Positions 45,003-55,464 of a stretch of 64,000 nt of DNA are shown in pieces. Location: the NCBI GenBank assembly GCA_003117195.1, contig BDSI01000095.1, positions 342,362-406,361 of the forward strand, written 5' to 3'. Under the pieces are notes generated by a model that searched no databases, was not told the DNA's origin, and worked only from the letters and a program-made list of their open reading frames with translations. This stretch comes from Eudorina sp. 2006-703-Eu-15. Lineage: Eukaryota; Chlorophyta; Chlorophyceae; Chlamydomonadales; Volvocaceae. Numbering within the stretch: the first letter of the stretch is position 1; each line of letters starts with the position of its first letter. The position numbers and the translations under genes were made by a program.

Positions 45003-48000
45003 CTATTTTCGCGTTTTCCCCCATAATTTGCTGTCCTTCTGCTTGCTCGCTTTCGGCGGCGGCGGCGGCGGTGGGGGCGCCTCCTCCTCCTCCTCCTCCT
45101 CCGCGTCGTCGTACACATCCTCCTCGTCCTCCTCCTCCTCTTCCGGCGGCGGTGGGGCCGGCCGCTGCTTCCCGCCCTTGGTCGCCTGCTGCTGCTGCTG
45201 CTGCTGCTTCACTGACTGCGACTGCTGTTTGGCGGACGCCTCTGCCGGCGGCTGCTCTTTCCGCTCTTTGGCTTCCTTTGGCTTCGGCAGGGGCTCGTTC
45301 GGCGGGGGCTCCTTCGCCCGCTGCGCCGCGGGCGCCTTGTCCGGCTTGTCCGACTGCCGCTGCTGCTGCGGTGCCGCTGGTGGCGGCTGCGGGGCGGCTG
45401 CGGCTGCGGGTGCGGCGGGCGCCGGCTTCTTGCCCCAGCCGAAGAAGGCCCCCCAGCCCTGCTGCTGCTCGGCCTCCTCCCCCTTGGCCGCCCTCCGAGC
45501 CACCTCGCGCTGCTTCCACAGGTCCTTGCACTGAGTGGTCATATCCGATATCTGGGGGCCGGGCCAGGGGTTCGGGGGGCAAGGGACCAGGAGGTGCGTG
45601 GTGCGGGGTGGTATACGGGGACGAATGTGAGAGGTTGGGGGACTGCGTCACAACCTTCCACCCTCCTTCCCACCCAGTTTGAATATGTCTACCAGTTTCC
45701 TATATCCCTCCCACCCTCCCTCCCACCTCCTACCCTCCCAGTGGCACCTGCATGCGACCCACCGCCAGTCCCCCTGGCCTCGTGCCCCCCCCCCTGCTTC
45801 CCTGTTCCGAGTCCGTGCGGCGCGTGTCCGGATCCGCGCCCTCCCCCTTCTTGTCCCCCTGGGCCCCCATCAATTTCCCATACCCCCCCATCATCCCTCT
45901 TCCCTCTTCTCTCCGCTCCCCTCCCCCGTGCCCCCTCCCCCGCACCTGCTTCTTGGTGAGGTCGGTTCTGCAGCTGGTGAGGATCTTTGTGGCCACCTCC
46001 AGAGTGAAGTTCCGCTGGAGGGTCATCAGGTTGGCGAAGGACAGCGCAAACACCTCGGGACTGCGGGGGGGGTGGGGGTGGGGGGAGGGAAGTTGGTGGG
46101 GGCGGGGAGGGAGGAGCAGGTGGGGGTTAGAGCGGTGGCGAGCGATGGAGGTGGGAAGGCGGAGGGGAGCGGCCGCCACCAGCAGAGGAGGGGGAGCTGA
46201 CGGGACCGTACCTGCGAGGTCGGAATCGGACCTGACGTTGAAGCACCCGATAAGGTAAAACCCCAACACGACACACGTGCCCCCGCCGTCCCCCCCCCGC
46301 CTACATACACGTGAACACACGCATACACGGTTCCGCGCCATCTTCCCCCCGGCCCCCCCGGCCACCTGTCCGCCACCAGCAGCTCTCTAAGGTCCCCCAG
46401 TACGGCAATGTGTTTGTGCAGCCGGTCCAGCTTCACGTAGCTCTCAAAGTAGGTCAGCAGCTCCGCCTCGTCGTCCGCCATGCGCTTGGCCAGGGCCTCA
46501 CTGGCCTGTGGACGGGTGTGTGTGTGGCGGGGGGAGGGGGTATAGGAAATTGGGAGGGGGGCGCCAAAGGTGGGGGGGGGGGGGCTCGCGAGGAGGGGAG
46601 GGAGGGGAGGAGGGGGCTGAGGGCCCCCCTCAGGCGAGTACACGAGCGGCGAGGTCGGCAGCGTCCGGAGGTGGACCCCGTTTACCCCGTACCCTTACCT
46701 CGTGACCCTTCATCCGGGTGGGGAAGGGGTAGGGAGGTGTGTGCCCTGGTGTGGACATCCTCCCGCATGTCGGCCCCTCCCTCTCAGACAAGAGGCTGCG
46801 AGCAGCACCCTTGCGGCCCGGCTCCCCCCTCCCCCCTCCAATCCCTCACACCCCCCCTCCCCACGCACCCTCACGGGCCCCACCCCCTCCTCCTACCTAC
46901 TCCACACAGGTCCACACATACAGCGGGGTTCTTGCTGAACGCACATCTCGCCCGCCCCCCTTGGCCGCGCCTCCTCCCTCATATCCCGGAGCGTGTCTAA
47001 CAATTTCCCGTACCTCCCCCCTACCACCCAGCCCGCCCCAGTACAATCCCCGGTCCCCGCCTCCCACCGCCGCATCCTCCCGGGCCCTGTCAATCTCCCC
47101 ACCGGCCCCACCCGGGGTGGGGGTTGGGGGGTATAGGAAATTGGTAGACATATTCGAACTGCGCTGCTGCCCGCTGGAGGGGCAGGGTGCCCAGTACCTG
47201 CGGCGGCGCCACCGCGAACATGGTGACCGCCCTCCGCACCAGCTCCTCCAGGGCCGCCTCCGCCAGGCGCTTCAGGAAGGAGGGCTGCACCCAGGTCTGG
47301 AAGTCGGAGAAGTAGTCGCGCAGGGTGGCAACAAGCGTGGCGGTGGTGCGGCCTGAGGGGCGGGGGGAGGGGCGGGGGGAGGGGCGGTGGGGGGGAGAGG
47401 CAGCCAGGGGGGACAGGAATTAGCCAGTCAAGCGTTGGGGGTGGGGGGCGCGCGAGGGGGTGGGGTGAGGGGTGAGAGGTTGGCGAGAGTGGCGGTTGGC
47501 GAGGGGGCGGAGGGCCGTGAGAGCATCGGAAGGGGGAGAGGGGGAAGGGGGGTGGGATGGGACATTGGTGGGCTGCAGGGAGCGCTCTCGAGTGCCTTTG
47601 GGGGGGGCGGTTTTTACTGACATGAAGCTGTCTGTGCTGATACGAAAATGAAATGGGGGGACGCTGCAGGGGCCGGGGGTGCGACGAGGAAGGGGCCGAG
47701 GCAGCCTCGGCGTCAGGAGAGGGGGAGGGAATCGCAGGAACCGAGTACGGCGTGGTACGGTGTTGGCACGACAGTCAGGTGTGTGTGTTTGTGTGTGAAA
47801 GGGGCGGGGACGTACCGGTACAGGAAAGGGGTAGATCATATTGATGCTATAGGTGATGCTATAGAGCAAAGGTTCGGCGAAGAATCGACTGTACCAGGAT
47901 CTCCAGCGATGCCCATTCTGTAGGCCCCCATTAACAATTACGGACTGAAAGCGTACTCAACAAAACGAAACAGATCTGTGTGTAAAGAGAGGGTTAAATC

Positions 48001-49650
48001 GAAGAGAGAACAGAAACCCGTGTGTACGAAGGGGGAAGGTACACGCTGAGGGGGGGGAGAGGGGAGTGCGAGAGTCCGCAGATGCCACGTGAACACGGGG
48101 CCCCAGCTGCCGTACCGCTCATGTAGTCCGCGTTGTTGGTGCCGTACAGCGCCTTGACCTGGGTGGACAGTCCGGGGTCGTTGAACATAATGTGTACGGC
48201 ACGTTGGGCCGCCAGCTGCGGGGCAAGAGCGGGAGAGGCGGGTCGTGGTGGGGTTGCGGGTTGGGGGACATCTGTACGGGGTGGGCGTGCCGGACGCGGT
48301 GTGGGCCTCTGGCCCTGCCGTACCGCGGTTACGGATCCCGCGGATGGGCGGCAAGGAAGCCCTCCACGGTCGATGAATGGTGCCCCCCCCCGGTCCCCCC
48401 CAGTCCCCGGAGCCTCCCGCCCTCCCGCCCTCCCCGACACACATCACCCCCCCACACACACACACACACCTTGGCCACCTCCAGGAAGCCCCGACACACA
48501 TCCTCTATGTCCAGCTGGTCCCGATAGGCCTTTGTCAGCTGGCGCTGCGGGGGTCAGGGGGGGGCAGGAGGGGGCAGGAAGGGGAAAGGAAGGGGAAAGG
48601 AGGGGTAAAAGGAGGTAAGGCGGATTGGAAGGATGCAGGTTGCAGGGAGCGGCGTGGAGAGGTTGGGTGTTGGAGCTGGGCGGGGGCTGCGGTGCGGACC
48701 GCGGATGGCGGGTCGGGTCGGGTCGGGTCGGATATGGACCGAGCAGGCTGAAGGGAAGTGAGGGGGAGGGGGACTGGTCGCATGCGCCGTGGCAGGCATT
48801 CCGCCCTCCCCTCCCCCCCCCTCCCCTCCCCTCCCCTCCCCTCCCCTCCCCTCCCCTCCCCACCTACCTCCCCGGCCCCCTAAACCCTCCCCACCTACCT
48901 CCCCGGCCCCCTAAACCCTCCCCACCCACCTCCCCGGCCCCCTAAACCCTCCCCACCCACCTCCCCGGCCCCCTAAACCCTCCCCACCCACCTCCCCGGC
49001 CCCCTAAACCCTCCCCACCCACCTCCCCGGCCCCCTAAACCCTCCCCACCCACCTCCCCGGCCCCCTAAACCCTCCCCACCTACCTCCCCGGCCCCCTAA
49101 ACCCTCCCCACCCACCTCCCCGGCCCCCTAAACCCTCCCCACCCACCTCCCCGGCCCCCTAAACCCTCCCCACCCACCTCCCCGGCCCCCTAAACCCTCC
49201 CCACCACCTCCCCGGCCCCCTAAACCCTCCCCACCCACCTCCCCGGCCCCTAAACCCTCCCCACCCACCTCCCCGGCCCCCTAAACCCTCCCACCCACCT
49301 CCCCGGCCCCTAAACCCTCCCCACCCACCTCCCCGGCCCCCTAAACCCTCCCCACCCACCTCCCCGGCCCCCTAAACCCTCCCCACCCACCTCCCCGGCC
49401 CCCTAAACCCTCCCCACCCACCTCCCCGGCCCCCTAAACCCTCCCCACCCACCTCCCCGGCCCCCTAAACCCTCCCCACCCACCTCCCCGGCCCCCTAAA
49501 CCCTCCCCACCTACCTCCCCGGCCCCCTAAACCCTCCCCACCCACCTCCCCGGCCCCTAAACCCTCCCCACCCACCTCCCCGGCCCCCTAAACCCTCCCC
49601 ACCCACCTCCCCGGCCCCCTAAACCCTCCCCACCACCTCCCCGGCCCCTA

Positions 49651-49691
<41 letters not shown>

Positions 49692-52600
49692 CCCTCCCCA
49701 CCACCTCCCCGGCCCCCTAAACCCTCCCCACCCCCCCCCCCCCCCCCCCCCCCCACCTCCCCGCCCCCTAAACCCTCCCCACCTACCTCCCCGGCCCCCT
49801 AAACCCTCCCCACCTACCTCCCCGGCCCCCTAAACCCTAAACCCCACCTGCACATCCTCCGCGAACTGCAGACTCTGGTCGTAGCAGGTGACGTTGTTGT
49901 TGAGGAAGGCCACCGCCATCTCCAGAGACATGGGCCGGGCGCCCGCGAAGGCCCCGGGGCCGCCCGCCACCACCCCCGCCCCCGCCTCCCCCCCGGCCCC
50001 TCCCCGGCCCCCCAGCAGCTCCCGCTGCGCCTCCTGGAAGCCCCTCATCACGTTGAGGGCCGTACGGGCTGTCTGGAGAGGGGGGGGCCAGAAGGGGGGG
50101 GGAGAAACAGGAAGGGAGCAGGTCAGGGAGGATGAGCAGGGTAAGGGGGCAAGAGCGGGAGGATTGGGGAAGGGTAGGGTGGTTGTGAGAGGTTTTGTCT
50201 TCTCTGCCCAACCCCCCACAAATACCCCCATAACTTTTCTTCTCGCGGCTCATTTTTTCCACACTCGCACGCGCGCAGACACGCACCCTCTTCCTGTTGT
50301 GACCCGTCTTTACCAAAGACGCTTGCAAGCTGATGCTATACCGATCTGGGATCACTCCAGGACCCCTACACATCCCCCTCGTTCCCCCCTCCCGACCCCC
50401 CTCCCACCCCCCACCTGGAACATGACCTCGCCGTGGTCGTTGAGCGCCTCAATGATGGCGATCTGCTGGTTGAGGATGCGGAAGAAGTCGATGGCGCCCA
50501 GGGTGCACAGTGTGCCGTCACCGGACTGCTTGGGCTCACCCTGGGGGGGGGGGGCCGGGGGTAGAGGACGGGGGGGGGCCGGGGCGGGGGCGGGCGGAAG
50601 GCGGCAAGGCGGGGAAAGTCGTTGCCGATGCTGTGGTTGTCATAATCGTTGCCAACACTCCAGGGTGGGCTGCAGGATTCGGACCCGGGCGGCTCCCGAA
50701 GCTGGGCGACCCCGCCCGCGCCCCACTCTTCCTTGTTCCCCAACCCTACCCCCACCCCCCCACACACATAACGATGATCACCAGTGCGCGTACCCATACA
50801 CGCGCAGCCAAGTACGACCCGTCCCCTGCCCCCCACCCCACCCCCCTGTGACCTCCCCCCTCCTCCTCCTCCCCCTCTCACCCGGAGGTCCGCATCCAGT
50901 ATGTTGTTGTACCAGGTGGTCATGGTGCCCGCCATACGGCCCACGTAGCACTCCATGAGCACCACCTGGGGGGGGGCGGGGCGGGGCGGGGAGAGGGGAG
51001 GGGGGGGCAGGGAGGGATTCAAGGGAAGCGGCCGCAGAGCTCTGCGCGTCTTTCCCCCCACCCCTCCCACCCCAGCTGCTGGCAGCGCAGCTCCAGACTG
51101 TACGGCACCCGTTGCTGTACAACCCGCGTGCCGCATGCCCTCCCCACCCTTCCGCCCCCTCACTCCCCTCCGCCCCTACCAGACGGCTCTTCCCCGGCTG
51201 CCCCCCGAGAGACGAAGAGGGCAGGGTAGCGATCCCGACACAAACTCCCCCCAATATCCGCATACCCACCTACCCACCCGCCTATTCACACCCACCCCAA
51301 CACACACACACATACCATGCCCGGGAGGCTGTCCGGGTCCGCCAAGGGTGAGGGCGGCAGTCGTACAAGGTCCTCATCAACACCCAGGTTTCGAAGCGTG
51401 TCCTTTGCGAGCGGGGAGGCGGGGGAGGGGGGAGGAGGGAGGGAGGGGCGGGGAGGCGGGGGAGAGGAAATACCGTGGATGGGTGGACATGCCTCACAGG
51501 CAGGGCGGTGGTGCGGCTCCAGGCCGGGAGTGATACCCACCGCCCCTCCGGTCACTGCACCCCGGCATATACACACACACACACACACGGCATACACGCA
51601 CTCGCACGGGGACATCTGCAGGGCGCTGTCGTGCCCCTTCACATGTTATGCACGCAGTCTTACCACCTCGCCACCTGACACACGCCCTCCCCTCCCCTCC
51701 CTCCACTGCCGCACCCTACCCCACGCGGTCGGGTTAAGTTGATTGTTTACCCACACCCACCCACCCACCCACCCACCCTGGGTTACGCGCTAAGACCCCC
51801 CCTGCCCACCTGGTATTTCTGCACCCAGTCCATCACGCGGAGCGCCCCCTTGGTGCTCATGCCCTCCGCCGCCTCGTGCCCCAGCACGTCGATCACCACC
51901 GCGAACTGCACGTGGTACGTCTGGAACACGCGGTTGAAGATGTCGTACGAGGGGGGGAAGCAGGCCGCCGTGTAGTCGAACACCATGGCCAGCTCGTCCG
52001 TCATCTCGTACAGCCCGTTGTCCAGCAGCTCGTCCAAGAACACGCCCTCATCAAACACGCCCTGCGGAGGGTGGGTGGGGTGGTTTCCCCGGCGGGCGAT
52101 TGGGGGTGGGGGGATGGGTTAGGGTTTAGGGTTGCACACACACGCACGGGGCCGACCCTCTCGCCCACGATTGGCCCTTTAAGAGCCGTGCCGTCGGGCC
52201 CCAGTCCCCCCCTGGAGCTCACCTCCTCAATCACCTCAATGCCCCGCAGCTCCTCCGGGTCCTGTACGACATCCTCCTTCCCGTTGACTATTCTGACCAG
52301 CCGGGTGAGCTGCCCCAAGTAGTCCCGAGCCTCCGAAACCACCATGTCACCGTTCTGGTCGTACTTGACCTGCGGGTGTACGGCAACGGCAACCAGCAGC
52401 AGATACGTGTGGCTGGGTGGGGTTTGGGCGGGTCGTGAGGGGGCCGGGTGGGTGCGACTGGGGTGGGGGTGGGGGTGGGGGTGGGGTGGGGTTGTGGGCT
52501 AAGGGCGTGCAAAGGGATAGGCAGGCAGACGCGGCGCATGTCCCCCTTCCATTTTCCCCTTTCCTTGCACCTCACCTGCAACTGAGCTCCATCTCAGGTC

Positions 52601-55464
52601 CGGACTTGAACCCGTCATCGGCCGGAAAGCCCGCGCCGTTGCCGCTACACACCCACATACACGCTGCCGTACCAATCTCCTCAACCCCCCTTCCGGGGCG
52701 CATCCAGACAGCCAGCCAGTCACGCCCCTCCTCCCCCGCACCCCACCCCGCCCCACGCCACGGCACCCCACCCCACCAGTATGATTACCACTTTCCCGCA
52801 CCCCACCCCCCCTCACCGTTGTGTTGGGCTGGTTGCACGTCTTGGCCAGTTTGAGCAGCTCCTGGAAGCGCTCCTCCGCCCCCGAGGTCACGCCCGCGAA
52901 GAAGCGGTCCTTGTAGCGCCGCTGGGACACCGCCCCCATCTTGACGCGCCGGTACTCGGCGTCCAGCAGCTCCTGAGAGGAAGGATGAGGGGGGGGGTTG
53001 GGGGTATAGGAAATTGGTAGACATTTTAAATTGCGCGGCAGGAAGAGGTGTTGGAAGGGTGAGATGAAGGCGGGTGGTTGCGAGGAAGGTGCCCTTCCCT
53101 TCCCCCTCCCTTCCCCCTCCCTTCCCCCTAGCTTCCCTCCCCCTCCCCCACCTGCTCCCCTGCCCCGCTCTCTCCCCACAGTTCTGATCCCTGCCCCTGC
53201 CCCGGTCCCCCCCCTCTGGCCCCGGTCCTAATCACCGGCCCTAATGCCCGGGTCCCCCCCGTCCCCCCGGCCTCGGTCTCCCCCGGCCCCCACCTGCAGC
53301 TCCATGACCCTCACACAGTCCACCAGCAGGGTGGGTCGGTCCTGGGACAGGTAGATGAAGTCCGGGAGGTGCAGGTAGGTGCCGAACAGCAGGTCCTCGA
53401 ACCGCCTCATCACCTCGTCCACGCGGGCCAGGTAGGCGGACAGCTCCGAGATGTCCGCGGCGGACTTGTTGCTCCTAGGGGGGGTGGGAGGGGGGTGTGG
53501 GGGGGAGAGGGGGGGGAGGGGGGGAGGGGGAGGGGGGGGTTTCCCTGCACACCACACCGACACACACCACTCAACCCACTCGCTGTGTCGGGCGCTGCTA
53601 CGCCCATGGGCCATGTCATAACGCGCGCTGCTGATCCGCCTGCCTGCGGTCGGACCCCCACCCCCACCCCCAGCCCCACCCCACCGCGGGGGCCCCACGC
53701 GCGCACCTCTGCCAGGCCTGCTTGGCGTTCTCCGCCGTCCCGGTCAGCAGCACCAGCGCCTCGAAGGCGGGCACCAGGTTGGCCTCGTCCGCCTCCAGCA
53801 TCTCCCAGCACCGGTCGGCGCGGTAGGGCAGGTCCACGATGTCCTCGATCTCAGACAGCACCTGCGCAGTGCACCACCACAACCACCACCACCACGTCAC
53901 CCGCACCCCCATCAGCCCCACCGGAACCAGAACCATACAACCCAGTGTCAGCAGCACCAACGTCAACACGAACGAAGCCGAAAACATCAGTACTGGTGGA
54001 TCTGGTGCGGGGGGGGGAGGGGCAGTGCGGCCACCTCACCTACACTCGCTTGCAGCCAGGGTCGCCCCCCCGGACATCCGCCCCTCGAACCGCCAGCAGC
54101 CAACGCGCCCTGACGCCCCCTGCCGCACCCCCCCCTCCCTGGGCTCGGGTTTTCTTTCCTTATCGAACCGCTATCCCTGCCCTTGCCGCACCCCCTGTCC
54201 GTCCCCCTGGCCCCACCTTGTTGACGTTGCCGTGGGTGGTGGCCAGCAGCTTGATCTTGTCGTGGTGGTGCACCAGGTCGGAGCACTCGGCGCACAGCCT
54301 GCGGGGGCAGGGCGAGGCGGGGGGCCATGAAAAGGGGGGGGGATAGGAAATTGGTAGAGAGATGGGACGCGGAGGGGGGAGGAACAGGGCCGCCCTCCCA
54401 TGTCCCCATCATGGCGCGGCTCGTAAGGCGGCGTCCAGCACTTGTTGCTCAGTAGACACCCGGCTGCAGTTGTTCGCCGCCACCCGCATCCCCGCCGTCA
54501 GCATACCCCCCCCCGCTGTCCTCGATAAATCCGCTCCTGCTCCCCGGGGACAGCAAGCCAGACTTGATCGTCCCCACCCTCCTCCTTACCCCCACCCCGC
54601 CCATATTGACATGTTGGTTATGACAGCCCAGAAGCCGAGCTCTCTCGTCCCTGTCCCACCCAGGCTGAGCCCCGCCTGCGGCCCCGTGCCCCGTACCCCG
54701 CTGCACGTCCTCCCACCCACTTGTCTATCCGGTCCAGAGCCGCCTGCAGCTTGAGGATGTGGCGGTGAGCTCGCTCCAACAGGTCCATACCCAGTCGGGT
54801 GGACTCAACCTGGGGCCCTCCAGGAGGGCGGGAGGGGGAGCGGGAGCGGGAGGGGGAAGGGGTGCCGGTGCCGGCCGCTGAGCCGGCTGCACCAAATCCA
54901 GCCGTCGATGCATCCTTGCTCAGCGCGTTCGCAGAGTGCGCGTTCGCAGAGTCGGCATTCGTGGGCAAGAAGTGGTGCTGTTGGCGCAGCGTAACAGACC
55001 AGTCCCTCACTGCAAGGCTTGTGGCAACCCACTTCACATGCTGCAGTGTGTTGTGTCAGGAGGCCAGCCCTGGGGGGTCTTTGCCGGACGTTCGCAATCC
55101 GTGTGCCCCGCCACGACCCCTGGGTCCTCAAGAAAGCAAGTTCGGCCCATGTCTGCCAGCCCTCGATGTGTCTGGGAGAAATTACTACTGGCTGGTAACA
55201 ACCATTATTAGTCACGTTGGTTCACCTGAGACTGCACCATCGCGCTCAAAGTCGCCTTCGCGCTGCGATGCCGCGACTCATACTCTGCTGTTATGTCCGC
55301 CAAACGAGATAGGTCCTCAGGATGCTGCAGTAGCCTTAATATTTCGGTTACTCCTTGCTCCTTTGCCAGCAGGGCCTGAAAATGCGGTCAGACTAAGTGA
55401 CTGGACTCTTGAATTCAATCGCCTGCAAGCTCACCTGCTCCGCCAGATCAATAGATTTTGCCAT
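45003..55464 (-). CDS. SEC6: SEC6 / EXOC3, exocyst complex subunit
   Basis: Core subunit of the exocyst, which tethers secretory vesicles to the plasma membrane. Exons in phase on the - strand: 55464-55435, 55375-55226, 54809-54721, 54298-54217, 53861-53707, 53474-53294, 52972-52817, 52369-52223, 52061-51810, 51402-51316, 50965-50882, 50540-50415, 50072-49848, 48544-48470, 48215-48116, 47352-47198, 46505-46366, 46060-45946 and 45551-45003, about 965 residues. A small extra exon ending RMKGHE near 46,710 is possible. Family landmarks: start MAKSIDLAEQ, LCAECSDLVHHHDKIKLL, FEDLLFGTYLHLPDFIYLSQ, VRVMELQ, YVGRMAGTMTTWYNNILDAD, FNDPGLSTQVKALYG and LRDYFSDFQTWVQPSFLKRL. The C-terminal exon adds about 180 residues of Pro/Gln/Glu-rich low complexity, ending in Lys-rich residues, not typical of SEC6. 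Confidence 0.85.
45674..45706 (+). repeat. dispersed intronic element, antisense copy in SEC6
   Basis: CAGTTTGAATATGTCT followed by ACCAGTTTCCTATATCCC on the + strand, antisense to SEC6, in the last intron. A shorter CAATTTCCCATAC copy lies nearby at about 45871-45883. Confidence 0.75.
46540..46553 (-). repeat. dispersed intronic element, short copy in SEC6
   Basis: CCAATTTCCTATAC in SEC6 sense, about 35 nt upstream of the 3' splice site of the exon starting at 46505. Confidence 0.65.
46992..47010 (+). repeat. dispersed intronic element, partial antisense copy in SEC6
   Basis: GTCTAACAATTTCCCGTAC on the + strand, a diverged partial copy antisense to SEC6, followed by a C-rich tract. Confidence 0.5.
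47132..47168 (-). repeat. dispersed intronic element, full copy in SEC6
   Basis: In SEC6 sense it reads GCAGCGCAGTTCGAATATG followed by TCTACCAATTTCCTATAC and a C-rich tract. It begins about 30 nt after the 5' splice site at 47197. Confidence 0.8.
48808..49849. repeat. 31-nt minisatellite with telomere-like motif inside a SEC6 intron
   Basis: From about 48860 to 49849 roughly thirty copies of a 31-nt unit follow one another, preceded by a CTCCC run from 48808. Each unit on the + strand contains CCCCGGCCCCCTAAACCCTC and a CCCACC or CTACC variant. Poly-C runs interrupt it at about 49654-49687 and 49730-49754, and it ends with CCCTAAACCCTAAACCCC. In SEC6 sense every unit reads TTTAGGG plus several G runs, so the pre-mRNA is G-rich over nearly 1 kb. 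It fills most of the intron between exons 50072-49848 and 48544-48470. Confidence 0.95.
53005..53036 (-). repeat. dispersed intronic element, copy upstream of a SEC6 exon
   Basis: In SEC6 sense AAAATGTCTACCAATTTCCT continues into ATACCCCC and a pyrimidine tract, ending about 30 nt upstream of the acceptor of the exon starting at 52972. Confidence 0.8.
54342..54360 (-). repeat. dispersed intronic element, short copy upstream of a SEC6 exon
   Basis: TCTCTACCAATTTCCTATC in SEC6 sense, followed by a C/T-rich tract, about 45 nt upstream of the acceptor of the exon starting at 54298. Confidence 0.7.

Noticed and set aside
44611..45534. A 307-codon open frame on the + strand with Ser and Cys runs
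   Set aside because: It mirrors the low-complexity last exon of SEC6 on the - strand.
48860..49849. A chromosome end or true telomere
   Set aside because: The unit is 31 nt with only one heptamer each, and SEC6 exons continue on both sides, so it is an internal minisatellite.
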